From contig CM060732.1 in NCBI GenBank assembly GCA_030704615.1, positions 25,670,001 to 25,730,000 on the forward strand: a stretch of DNA of 60,000 bases, given 5' to 3'. Below the pieces are notes generated by a model that was not told the origin of the DNA, ran no database searches, and worked only from the letters and a program-made list of their open reading frames with translations. Position 1 is the first letter of the stretch, and each line of letters begins with the position of its first letter. A program made the position numbers and the translations under genes. Source of the DNA: Takakia lepidozioides. Taxonomy: Eukaryota > Streptophyta > Takakiopsida > Takakiales > Takakiaceae. Positions 42,840-60,000 of this stretch are shown piece after piece.

Positions 42840-45800
42840 ATGGGGTCGGGCAAGCCGAAGCGAAAGCGGAACGGCCCAAAAGATGATGATCCTGGTGAGC
42901 CCGATGGGGGCGACGTGTCACCGAGGCGGCCGTTTGAGGAAGCGATGCATGTTTCCGAAAACGAGGCCGCTCAAGAGCGGGAGGAATCCGAGGAGTTGGA
43001 GCCCGAGGAATCCTTGAGAGCTCCGACAAACCAAGAGATGCCTCCCATGCCGGTAGTCTTTTGGGAAGGGTTGTTGGCGCAGTTTGGCGGGACGTTGAAA
43101 GACGTGTTGAAGGCGGCTAATGCCACTTCCACTAAGGCAAAGTTTAAGGTGAAGCCTAAGGAACCCGACACCTTCGAGGGCGTCCGAAATCGGAAGGCAC
43201 TCAACACCTGGCTCCTGGAGCTAGAGCAGTACTTCCGGGCGGCCAAGTTGAGTGACGAGGATCGGGTGGAAGTGGCTCCCACCTATTTGAGGGGCTATGC
43301 TCAACAATGGTGGCAGAAACGCCTTCACGACCGAGGTCCAAGCCCGGAAACCTTGAACTGGAGTGGGTTCAAGGAATTGATGAAGAGACAGTTTGTGCCC
43401 CTCAACACGTCCTGGCTTGCCCGGGACAGGATGAGGAATTTGAAGCAAACAGATGACATTCGGGGGTATGTCCAGGCTTTCAATGTGTTGTTGCTCGAAG
43501 TCGCGGACATGGCAGAACCAGAAATGGTCTTCAACTTTGTGGCGGGATTGGCCCCATGGGCCAGGCGGAAGTTGGAGGAGAAGCCACCCAAGACTTTGAA
43601 CGAGGCAATTGAGAGGGCTGAATGTTTCTCGGATGTCCCTAGGGGTGAGAGACAAGGCCGTACGGAGCTGAACCACAAGAAGACCCGACGGGAAGGTGAC
43701 TCCTTCCGACCAGAAAAGAAGTAGGATAGGCCACGCGGCGACAATGGCACGTGGAAATCGAAGGGAGGGCCTTCACACGTCAAGGCGGCACCCGGTGCTT
43801 CGAAAGGAAAAGCGGGTGGAGCGGCTTATGGCGGACAGAAGGCGACCTTTGATGGAGTGTGTTTCAATTGCGGGGAGCCCGGGCACATGGCCAAGAAGTG
43901 CACGAAACCTCGACAATTGAACATGACTCGGGCAATCACGGAGCTGTCGGAAGATACCATCAGTCGCTTGGTGGAAGCGGTGGTCGCCAGGACTTGCAAG
44001 GTAGGCAACTATTCTTGTGAGTTGTATCAGGAAACTGGTGCCCTGCGTAAAGGGAGTCAGTTATTGTTCGTGGATGGGATAATATCCGGAACTAACGTGT
44101 CGTTGTTGGTGGACACAGGAGCGTCGCACTCCTTCATGACACCGGCGGCGGCGCGAAAGTTGGGACTCCCGACAAGTGACGTGGGGGCCTCTATTGAGGT
44201 GCGTTCTGCCAAAGGAGAACCACAGTTGGCGACAAGGTTGGCGTTTGATGTTCCTCTTCAACTGGGGAGTTGGGAGGGACGTGAGAACTTCACCATCTGC
44301 GAGATCGATGGAGTGGATCTCATTTTGGGGATGACATTTTTGAGCAAATCCGGAGCGGTCATAGATGGCCGCAAGAGAGTAGTCACGCTACCATGTGGGA
44401 ATGGTGGCGAGGTCTTACGAGTGTCGGAAACGCCCAAATCCGTGGGAGGGCGAATAAACCTTCTGTCAGCAAGGAAGTGGGCCGTGGAGGAGGCACACGA
44501 GCCCCAGTTTTTGCTTTACATTAGAAAAGTGAAGGGAAAAGGCGATGGGGAGCCGAGCCCAGATTGGATCAAGAGGATTTTGGAGAAATACCAGGATGTG
44601 ATGCCGGAGGATTTACCAAGCGGCTTGCCACTGCGAAGAGGAGTTGACCACAAGATTGAGGTGATACCGGGATCGGAACCGCCTGCCAAGGCACCCTACC
44701 GGTTGAGCCACAGGGAGTTGGTCGAGCTGAAGACTCAGCTCAAGGATCTAATGTCAAAGGGGTACATCCGGCCGAGTAAGTCACCTTACGGAGCCCCGGT
44801 GCTATTCGCAGACAAAAAGGATGGGACGCTGCGGATGTGTGTCGATTACAAGGCTTTGAATAAGGTGACTATTAAAAACCGGTACCCTTTGCCAAGGATC
44901 GACGACCTTTTCGACCGGTTGGCAGGAGCGAAGTATTTTAGCCGGATCGACTTGCGCTCCGGCTATCATCAAATTCGAGTGGCGGAAGGAGATGAGGAGA
45001 AGACCGCGTGCAGGACAAGGTATGGTTCATATGAGTTCTTGGTGATGCCTTTTGGGCTCACCAATGCACCTGTGACCTTTAGCACGCTGATGAACAGCCT
45101 TTTTCAGGAGTGGTTGGATGACTTTGTGATCGTGTACATCGACGACATTTTGGTGTACTCGAAAACAAAGGAGGAGCACCTGGAGCACCTCAAAAGGGTG
45201 TTCCAAAAGTTGCAGGAAGGGAAGCTGTACGCCAAAGCTTCAAAGTACAAATTCGGGGTGACGAAAGTGGAGTTCTTGGGGCATGTGATTACACAGGATG
45301 GGATCAAAATGGATGACAGAAAGGTGAGGGCGATCTTGGACTGGGAGCCTCCGACTTCGGTCCCGGGAGTGCGATCCTTCCTAGGACTCGCCTCCTATTA
45401 CCGGAAGTATGTGAGAAATTTCGCCAAGATCGCGGGGCCGCTGTCGAACCTTCTGTGTAAATCCAAAGTCTGGGTATGAAACACATTTTGTGGCCAAGCT
45501 TTTGCTGAATTGAAGCAGCGGATGGCGGAAGCTCCAGTCTTGAAAATCCCGGAGTTCGATCGTCCATTTGAGATTCATACAGATGCGTCGGACTTCGCGA
45601 TTGGGGGTGTACTTATGCAAGATGGACGTCCAGTGGCTTACGAAAGTAAGAAACTGAATGAAGTGGAGCGACGGTGGCCGACGCACGAAAAAGAGATGAA
45701 GGCGGTGGTGCATTGCCTTGAGCTTTGGCGCCACTATGTTGGTTCCAACCCAGTGAAGGTGTTCACGGACAATGTCACAGTGAAGTATTTTGCCACGCAG

Positions 45801-47402
45801 CCCAAGTTGTCCCCAAAACAACTTAGGTGGCAAGATACTTTGGCGGTGTTCGACGTGGATATCCAGTACAAACCGGGACGGGACAATGTGGTGGCCGATG
45901 CTTTAAGTAGAAAGCAGCAGCTCATGTTGGTGTACAGGGGCGAGACAGCGCTCCCAAGGAAGATCCGGAAGGCTTGCCGGAAGGATGAGCTGGCGAAGTC
46001 CGTGATGCAAGACTTGAGGATGGGGGTTAAATCGCAGTTCCACTTGCAAAATGGACTACTCCGGTATAAGCAAAAGCGCCTCTACGTGCCGAAGGGAGGG
46101 ATCAGAGATAGTCTCTTGAGAGAATGCCATGATGGTCCGCTTGCGGGCCACGGCGGAGCCAAGCGCACCGTGGCACTCTTGAAGAAAGAGTATTTCTGGC
46201 CCAAACTCAGGGAGGAGGCAGAGGAGTATGTCAAGACATGCACGAAATGCCAACAAAACCAGAGCGAGTACAAAAAGCAAGCGGGGCTGTTACAGCCCTT
46301 GCCGATTCCAGAGGGGACTTGGGAAAGCGTCTCGATGGATTTCATGACTGCTATGCCGCTGTCAAAAGGATTCGATGCAATCATGGTGGTGGTGGATAGG
46401 TTCAGTAAAATGGGCCATTTCATCCCCACCAAGGAGACGGCAACGGCGCAGGAGACAGGACGACTTTACTTTGCCAACGTCTTAAAGCATCATGGAGTTC
46501 CGAAGGATATTGTCTCGGACCGCGATCCAAAGTTTACAAGTAAATTTTGGAGGACACTTTGGAAGAAGATGGGGACGAGGCTGAAGATGAGCACCGCCTT
46601 CCGACCTACGACCGATGGCCAAACGGAAAGAGTGAATTCCGTCGTGAAGCAGATCTTGCGGAATTACGAGTCGACAGACCAATCAGACTGGGTGGAACAC
46701 TTAGACGCGGTAGAGTTCTGTTATAATAACACAGAACACTCCGCAACGGGAGTTTCCCCTTTCGTATTGGTCTATGGAAAAGCACCTCTGGTGCCGACAA
46801 GTTGGGCCGCCCAGGACGTTGAGGAACCGGCAGTAGTGGCGGTATTGGAAGAACGCGAGCGTTTGTTGAAGCTCGCAAAGTACAATATTGCCAAAGCTAG
46901 GAAACGGTATGAAAGGCAGGCGAATCGGAAGCGGAGGGAAGTGAAGTTTGAGGCAGGCACGGAGGTCTGGTTGAACATCAAGAATTTCCGACTACCTCCG
47001 GAAGTGAGTCCAAAGTTCGTACCTCCGTATGCGGGACCCTTTCGCATCCGGAAGGTTATGAATGAGGATGTGTATGAATTGGAGCTGCCGGCAAACAGCA
47101 AGGTGCATCCAGTATTCTACGTCTCCCTTTTGAAGCCTTACTTCAAAGATGAAGCGCGTCTAAATCGGCATCAAGTGTTGCGTCCGCCACCTGTGCTATT
47201 GGATCATGAAATTGAACCTGAGTACGAGGTGGAGGCAGTACTTAAGTCGAGGAGGTTCAAAAACCGAGAAACGGAGTATCTCGTCAAATGGAAGGGCTAT
47301 CATCATGTGGAGGCATCTTGGGTGCGTGCCTCAGAAATGGGAAACGCATCCGAGGCGGTTGCAGTTTTCGAAGGGCGACCTCAAAAGCGGAAGAAGCGTT
47401 GA
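42840..47402 (+). CDS. Chromovirus Gag-Pol polyprotein, single frame with two in-frame stops
   Basis: One frame of 1,520 codons from the ATG at 42840 to the stop before 47403, interrupted only by tag (codon 295, 43722) and tga (codon 880, 45477). Domains: Gag capsid about 100-270 ([30 protein letters not shown]); CCHC knuckle 341-354 ([14 protein letters not shown]); protease DTGA about 425; RT with [10 protein letters not shown] about 764; RNase H ([11 protein letters not shown] about 912, with HEKEMKAVV); integrase HHCC zinc finger about 1090-1140; catalytic D about 1166, D about 1226 and E about 1263; C-terminal chromodomain about 1459-1502 ([20 protein letters not shown] then [13 protein letters not shown]), which in chromoviruses guides integration to heterochromatin. 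The single fused frame is normal for plant chromoviruses. The second stop replaces a conserved Trp (VW-stop-N). Both stops are point changes, so it is defective but recent. Confidence 0.93.
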
Positions 47403-48307
47403 TGGGGACATCAACCTTGGAGCGTGGGGGAGGAAATGCATGCTTAGCCCAGCTTAGCTAGCTCAGGAATCCGATTGCAAAAACTTGTATTGTACAAAAT
47501 TTGCTTTAAATGAAATGGTTTTCAAATGTTGTGCTTCCTATTTTGTTTGGAATGATGATGCATGATATGGTTGGCTAGTGTGTAGAATGCATGCTAGCTT
47601 ACAAAAGTGGGAGAGGTAAATTGGGTTAATCGTGTGTTTGCACAGTGCTGAAATCGGGTGACTCCCATCCAAGGGGCAAAGAAACTTGCGCCTTCTTTGG
47701 GAGTTCACGTGCTAGTGCGCACCTGGCGCGTGCACGTACTATAACTGCGCTACCGAGGGGGTTGCCTTGTAGTGCGGGCTAACGCGGAAGCTACGTGCTT
47801 CCGTTCATGTACTATAATCGTGTAGCCTCGGGACGAAGTCGTAGTGCGGCTTCGGCGTGTTCCCGTACCTCAGGCCAGCATTCCAAGGCGGACCCAATTG
47901 TAATGATTGGGGCGCGCGGTTGGTTCAAGGTTATCTTTCTAGTCAAAGAGGGTTCGAGGTGAACCCTTGCTCAAGGCGATGCCCAAAGCGGCATCATGAG
48001 CGGTCGCAAGCAATGTTGTTGCAGTAAGGCGATTCGATCCTCGGGGAGGATCGTTCCTTGGCCTTGAAGTAGGCTAAGAAGAGTGCACTGGGAGGAGCTT
48101 GAGAGGCTCCACCCTTGGCCGGGACTTGGAGGAAGTCGGCCGAACTAGCTAGTGGAGAGTAGAGTCAAGTGTGGGGTTTGGTTCTTTGCCATGGGACGCC
48201 ATGGTACGGAAACAAACTCCTTGATGTGAGACGCCACAACTTGGATGTTCGTTTCTACAAAATGGAAAAGTCGATGAGGACATCGACTCCCTGTTGGTAG
48301 GGGTGTG
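47403..48307 (+). other. Chromovirus 3' untranslated region
   Basis: About 900 bases between the polyprotein stop and the 3' LTR with no coding homology. It includes two echoes of 'cgtactataa' (47733, 47808) and a G-rich run (ggtaggggtg) directly before the LTR that can serve as a polypurine tract, though it is short and impure. The phrase 'gaggacatcgactccctgttgg' before it resembles 'ggggacatcaaccttgg' just after the stop codon. Confidence 0.6.
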
Positions 48308-49027
48308 TGTCGCGGCCCTTTGCCTTGAGGGCAGGGGGTCGGGACACATGAGGGGCTGCCCCTGTGGTGGGGGCAGCGGCAGCGATACGTATGGGGGGCT
48401 GAAGCACCCTTGAGTGCCCAAGGCACTCAGGGAAGCGGAGGCGCTCACTAGGTGGAGCCCCGCACACCGGGTTGCGGTGGGGGTGGCTCCACAAGGGGTG
48501 GTGGTAGCTTAGCGGGACTTAGTGGGGGTGGCATAGGACTCAGCATGGGGGCGGAGACCTCGTGGTGGGAGTCGTGGGGAGTCATGGGACTCATCACGGT
48601 CCATAGGGGCCGTGGTGAGTGGGCCAAGACTCACCGCGACTCATCACCGGGAGTCGAGGGTTTTCGTGGTGGTTCGCCATAAAATGGCATGGCTGGTTGT
48701 GAAACCCCCGCGGACAGCTACATAAGTATATATAGGGAGTAGTAACCCCGAGAACGGTGCAAGCCCGTTGGTGACCAAAAACTAGTGAGTAAGCGTGCGA
48801 GCCGGAAAGCGACCAAAGAGTGGGGAGCTGTTCCGGACTGCCAACTACCAAAGGGAATTCCCGCTGGTTCCAAATCGGTGGAGGGTTCTTTGGGAGAACA
48901 AAGGGGGACCGTTATGCCCCGGTGAGCAGCCGAAGCTCCAAGTTGGCCCAGGTTGGGAGTCAGGCACACGCATCAAAGCGAGTAACTATGACTTGAGGGG
49001 GAGCTTACCGAAGTGAGGTGCGCGACA
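48308..49027 (+). repeat. Chromovirus 3' LTR
   Basis: 720 bp, collinear with the 5' LTR; about 14 substitutions and a 7-bp deletion (in the ggcccggcggccagg segment). Ends CGCGACA, then gagtt. Confidence 0.95.
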
Positions 49028-49250
49028 GAGTTACAGAGGATAATTGGGAGCCTGACATTGGACCCATTGTCACTGGAGGAAAGAGACGACGTATACGGCG
49101 GTTCCTGAGGGCTTACAGGAATTGCTTTGCCTCTCGTGCTATGGTGGAGGAGCATGAGAGACATGTTCAGGTGGTGCATTGACCGGGTTTGGTCAATAGG
49201 GATGCGGATGGATTGAGTCACAATCCATGCACGAGCCAGCAGGATGACAT
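49028..49250 (+). pseudogene. RT and RNase H remnants of DNMT retroelement 2 (internally deleted)
   Basis: RFLRAYRNCFA is the pre-RT segment of Ty3/gypsy pol. It is followed immediately by SRAMVEEHERHVQVVH, which normally follows the YxDD box (..FSRTxEEHxxHVxxV). After a stop comes NRDADGLSHNP, the end of RNase H. The catalytic core of RT and most of RNase H are therefore deleted in two steps. Resumption of the frame right after the chromovirus confirms the nested insertion. Confidence 0.7.
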
Positions 49251-49429
49251 TGGAGCTCGGTGGCATGGTGAGACGGACGAGGAGATGGTGCTGGGATGGC
49301 ATGCATCTGCCTTTTTGTGTATCTTGGCATCGGGAGGTCAGGTTGGACCTACAACAGGGATGTCTGTAGATCGAGTGTCTGAGGACCTTGAGACCAGCAA
49401 TGAGAAAGGTGGCGCCAAAGATATACATG

Positions 49430-50190
49430 AGGATTCGGTTGTGTTGGACTACCTCCGCACTGGAGACACGACAACTAGTGTGACTGCCAAAGAGAGGGGT
49501 CGGATCCTGTAACGAGCAAAGAGGTTCAAGTGGGAGGGGATACACCTGCTTCGAGTGTGGGAGGATGGTCGGGTGAGGATCGTGCCTCACCCAACACAGC
49601 GGGCACGGTTAGTACGGCATGCCCATGAGGAGTTGGGGCATTTTGGAGTGCGACGCACTCATAGTCTACTGCATGGGCAGTATTGGTGGCGTGGTATGCA
49701 CACAGAGGTGCAACAGTTTGTGGCTAGGTGCATGGTGTGTGACAGGGTGCGTGCTTCATTCAACGCCCCTACACACAGTTGCATCATTTACCCATCATGG
49801 GATTGGACTACAGGTGGAGTCTTGATTTTGCAGGGCCGTTGCCACTGACGATGCGCCACCACAGATATGTATTGATGATGGTGGAGCACTTCTCCAAGTG
49901 GATTAAGTTGGTTCCATTGCCTAACAAGGCTAGTGAGGGGGTTGCGTATGCATTCTTGGATCGTGTGCTTAGCCGATTCGGTGCTCCAGTTGAGGTACTC
50001 ACGGACCAAGGGAGAAAGTTTTTGGGGGAGTTTCAGGCTTTGTGTGATCCACCGTACCACTTCTCGGGATCATCTTGAGGCCGATGGCTTGGCAGAGAGA
50101 GTGATGCAGACAATGAAGAGGGGTTTGCGCAAATATGACTTGCAAAAGAGACAACTAGGAGATTGGGATCTTCAGGTATTTACTTAATAG
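49430..50190 (+). pseudogene. Integrase of DNMT retroelement 2
   Basis: After a YLRTG spacer-like segment and a stop near 49510 come the zinc-binding region (RHAHEELGHFGVRRTHSLLH, then ARCMVCDRV; HHCC), 49608-49755, and the catalytic core (WSLDFAGPLP, first D, about 49815; VEVLTDQGRKFLGEF, second D, about 49990-50035). A frameshift follows, then ADGLAERVMQTMKRGLRKY (catalytic E region), 50080-50145. Typical Ty3/gypsy integrase; truncated before a C-terminal domain, and no chromodomain was seen. Confidence 0.8.
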
Positions 50191-50756
50191 TATTATCTTA
50201 GAGAGTATATATAGGTATGTTAACTTCACAACGAACTCACACAATCTCTATCTATGAATTTCTACAATCTTTCACCGTCTTCCACTCTATTGCTTTCAAT
50301 CTGTTGTTGTCTTTTCAGAGTCTTTCACAATCTTTTAGAGTTTTCCAGTCTCTCATGATCTCGCTTAGCCTCTTCCAACATTTCTATACATCTTCCGCAG
50401 TTTTTGACAATGTTGCCTATAATCAGACTCTCTTAATTGATTACAACAGAAAGAAAAAAAAGATTGAAATACTTAGAATCAGATTGTTACATGTCCGATC
50501 TTTAGATGTTTAGAAAATGAAAGTGAGACTGAATGTTGTGCGATAGATCTTTAAACATACTCGATTGTTACATGTTTAAGAGCACTATATAGTTACAAGT
50601 GAGTTGTTATATAAAAGTTGAATTTTGAATAACTTTTGATTATTTTTAATAATAAATATGTGTTGATTTAATTTATACATTAACATAAAATTTAATGATC
50701 CTAATTTAGGTGATGATTAAAAAGATAAAAACTAAAAGAACTAAAAAATAAAATCA
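50191..50756. other. AT-rich spacer
   Basis: AT-rich sequence after the integrase with repeated 'tcttt(c/a)(c/a)a' words (50245-50410). No LTR could be matched. No gene recognised. Confidence 0.4.
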
Positions 50757-50960
50757 GCTGGTAGCTCAGCTGGTAAGTGCACAATGTGTCGCCCTGGTGC
50801 TTTGGGGTTCAGACCCGCTGAACCTGCCTGGTGTGTGGATCGTTCGTGACCGGTTGGTCTGGTGGTGACGTTTCCACCCCTGTGCCTAATGACTTATCTG
50901 AAAGGGGGTTAGATTTCCCTAGGGCCTGAATTGCGAGCAGTCGCTCCCAGGTTTCCTTAT
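50757..50960 (+). mobile_element. tRNA-derived SINE
   Basis: Starts gctggtagctcagctggtaa, with an A box (TAGCTCAGCTGG) and, about 40 bases later, a B box (ggttcagaccc): an internal pol III promoter. A tRNA-unrelated body with 'gtgaccggttggtctggtgg' and 'cctgaattgcgagcagtcgc' follows, ending at an A-rich tail (ttttaaaaaaaaaatt). The layout is like Au-type plant SINEs. It is not a functional tRNA because acceptor pairing and 3' stem are lost. Confidence 0.8.
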
Positions 50961-51283
50961 TTTTAAAAAAAAAATTAAAAATTAAAAAAACTATTAAATC
51001 TTTTATTGCTATATGCAACTCGTTCTGCCACTTAAGTCTAGAAGTGGTCTGGCATCCTTCTATCTTTATGTACTGGTGCTGTGCGATGAATGAAAACCTA
51101 TTACATGCATCCAAAATTTCCGTTTATTAACACATCATGGAGAGTGGGAGGAGAGAGAGAAGAGAGAAGAATGTATGTGCTTTTGGATGAATGCATGTCA
51201 CTGAATGTGGGTGTTCTTGCAAGGCATTAGCGATGGACGCGTGGCTGTTGGATGGATGATAGTAATCCCGCGTATCTCAGGAA

Positions 51284-51294
51284 TTGGCGCCAAA
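51284..51294. promoter_or_regulatory. E2F-type site in the MCM5 promoter
   Basis: TTGGCGCCAAA is a palindromic E2F consensus (TTTSSCGC on each strand side), 121 bases upstream of the MCM5 ATG. MCM genes are established E2F/G1-S targets in plants. Confidence 0.75.
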
Positions 51295-51414
51295 ACTCTC
51301 TCTCTCTCTCTCTTCGCTTTCTCGCTCGTCTCTGAATGTCTGGACATTGCGCAGAACAGGAGAAGGATTCCAGCGTAACAGGGAGAGGGATCGCGTCAGA
51401 AATTTTCTTGAAGA

Positions 51415-58832
<7,418 letters not shown>

Positions 58833-58924
58833 TGACCCCTATGTACTCTTATTGTACCTGTTGCTCTTTGACCCTTTGTGCTTTCTGTGGACAGTATAAA
58901 GTCTCTTATGTATTCTATGCTACC

Positions 58925-59468
58925 AATAATGAAGTTAGCAGAAAACTTCCCTGAACTTGTTTCCAGTCTGTGACATGGGGGAGGACATCTTGGATGACCT
59001 CAAGGGTCTACCCACTCTCGGCACTAGACTGAAATTTAAACTCAGGGCAGGAAGCCTACCTTTGAACAGCAAACAGAAGCAGAGAGGAAAGGGAGAGTGC
59101 AATTGCCCGTTGTGTGGGCAATCTGAAGACAGTGATACACTGTCCGGGGTTCTCTCACCAAAGAGACGCTCTCTTCAAATCTATTAAGGGAATTGTGCCT
59201 GTACCCCTGTTTACCAACTTTGAAAGTCTCGAGGCTGAGCCAAAAGCCCAGGCCCTCCTGAGGCCTAGTTTTTGGGCAAATCACACACAGCAGATTGATG
59301 CTTGTGTGAAGGGATTTCTAGAGGATATCTGGAAAACCCGGATTAATTCTTTATATGGAGGTAAGTCTTACTACCAACATCAGCCCCTGACAGAGGTAAG
59401 TTCTGTCCCTTTTGTTCCCGCTCAAACTGGGCGCGGGGTCAATGGCCACAAGGCTACGGCAAACAATG
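58925..59468 (+). mobile_element. LINE family A, 3' coding end, copy 2
   Basis: Nearly identical to 29205-29759 (LRAGSLPLNSKQKQRGKGEC and the zinc knuckle), with a 9-bp deletion that removes the IHFLI part of the knuckle and shifts the frame. It lies after MCM5 exon 10. Identity ends at 'ggctacggcaaacaat'. Confidence 0.9.
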
Positions 59469-59529
59469 TCAAAGAGTACAATCTATGCTACCAATCTCTC
59501 ATAGGTCTTCCATTACAAGGATCAGATAA

Positions 59530-60000
59530 GTTCAGATAAGTTTGGCAGCTTACCTGCATGAGGCGTTGACTCTTAGACAATCCCTTGAGCTTTAGTTGCT
59601 TGGGGCTGTTTGTGGCCCATCTCTCTTTCTTGTTTCTTTCTTCCTCTTCTCTTTGAGCTTCCCGCGGACCTTATAAAGTACCATTTCATTTTATTTCACC
59701 TCAGCAGATACAGAGTGTGGGTGGGACAACCTGCAATGTGAGGACTGCCTATGCGCTGGGAACAACAGGGAAATTGAAAGTGAAGAACATTTCTTCTTTC
59801 ACTGCCCTTTCTGCTATGAGATCCGTAGAAGAGATTCAACTGACTATTCCAGGATAGCCACTCTCACTGAGGTTTCCATTATGAGGATCAGAAATGCTCG
59901 GCAGCTTACCTGCATGAAGCGTTGACTCTTAGACAATCCCTTGAGCAACAGTTGCTTTTGGGCTGCTTGTGGCCCCTCTCTTTTCTTGTTTCCTACTTCC
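59530..60000 (+). mobile_element. LINE family C 3' end, two tandem tails
   Basis: 59540-59700 and 59885-60000 are two copies of the family C tail ('ggcagcttacctgcatga.gcgttgactcttagacaatcccttgagc' pattern). Between them a knuckle is encoded (CEDCLCAGN, then EEHFFFHCPFCYEIRRR). The first tail ends 'aaagtaccatttcattttattt'. The window cuts the second. Confidence 0.8.

Larger units (their letters stand above)
42058..49027 (+). mobile_element. Full-length Ty3/gypsy chromovirus inserted in DNMT retroelement 2
   Basis: Two LTRs (42058-42784, 48308-49027) with perfect 7-bp inverted ends (TGTCGCG...CGCGACA), a tRNA-iMet-like primer site, one gag-pol frame ending in a chromodomain, and a long 3' untranslated region. 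Flanks are cagtt on the left and gagtt on the right, a 5-bp target duplication with one change. The LTRs differ at about 14 positions plus a 7-base deletion in the right copy, roughly 98% identical, so the insertion is fairly young and later than the host element's decay. Total length 6,970 bp. Confidence 0.95.
32640..50190 (+). mobile_element. Ty3/gypsy-like retroelement carrying a DNMT3-like methyltransferase, copy 2 (nested, decayed)
   Basis: Removing two later insertions (CACTA 34142-39405, chromovirus 42058-49027) leaves a collinear retroelement: leader 32640-32935, gag with two zinc knuckles 32936-34141, linker and aspartic protease 39406-40370, cytosine methyltransferase about 40660-41720, linker 41721-42057, RT and RNase H remnants 49028-49250, integrase about 49540-50190. 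The order PR-RT-RH-IN is Ty3/gypsy; the methyltransferase sits between protease and RT. The RT core is deleted and several stops and frameshifts exist. No LTR pair was identified. The leader and gag match copy 1 at 12326-13247. Confidence 0.8.

Noticed and set aside
45381-45833. Minus-strand open frame within the chromovirus
   Set aside because: Shadow of the RNase H coding region on the plus strand; no homology of its own.
48145-48494. Minus-strand open frames in the LTR (also 41956-42244)
   Set aside because: The same frames appear in both LTR copies because the DNA is duplicated; composition-driven, no homology.
50757-50830. A tRNA gene
   Set aside because: A and B boxes are present but the acceptor stem cannot pair and a SINE body with A-rich tail follows.

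Overview
This window is nuclear DNA of a seed-free land plant. A fern is the likeliest guess, but the sequence alone does not settle it. The evidence is intron-rich genes with GT-AG splice sites and plant-type proteins: a GRF-interacting factor (GIF), MCM5, a nuclear-encoded organellar ribosomal protein bL32, and a probable extra-large G-protein exon. There are also PLS-type PPR fragments, fragments resembling the plant OSB PDF motif, a chromodomain Ty3/gypsy element, a CACTA transposon and a tRNA-derived SINE. Most of the window is transposon-derived; host genes are islands with introns full of LINE pieces.

Layout. 0-9.7 kb: dispersed repeats, a LINE 3' end (family B), and on the minus strand a Ser/Pro-rich exon (5282-6223) with a Cys-rich XLG-like exon (4458-4564). 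9.7-13.8 kb: two minisatellite blocks, then a decayed Ty3/gypsy element whose gag runs into a DNMT3-like cytosine-C5 methyltransferase. 13.8-16.9 kb: gene debris (glycolate-oxidase-like, PPR, OSB-like). 17-22 kb: a broken Crypton-type tyrosine-recombinase-like (DUF3504-like) gene whose middle exon lies on the opposite strand. 22.6-23.2 kb: a small TIR transposon. 23.9-24.7 kb: a complete three-exon bL32 gene. 26.6-31.6 kb, minus strand: a complete four-exon GIF gene with an antisense LINE (family A) in intron 3. 32.6-50.2 kb: a second DNMT-bearing Ty3/gypsy element in order gag-protease-methyltransferase-(RT and RNase H remnants)-integrase. It is split by a 5.3 kb CACTA element (34142-39405, TSD TGT) full of gene fragments, and by a nearly intact 7 kb chromovirus (42058-49027). 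50.8 kb: SINE. 51.3-58.8 kb: the first ten exons of MCM5 behind an E2F-type site; the gene runs off the window.

The most notable system is the methyltransferase carried by a Ty3/gypsy retrotransposon. Two independently decayed copies share gag and methyltransferase, and the domain sits between protease and RT. DNMT capture by retrotransposons has been published for dinoflagellates and charophyte algae. A land-plant lineage with a DNMT3-type domain inside gag-pol would extend this. Both copies here are dead (stop codon or frameshift at the catalytic PCQ motif), so function must be tested on intact relatives.

All homology calls come from reading translated sequence by eye. No database search was run, and splice junctions were inferred from GT-AG signals, phase agreement and family conservation.
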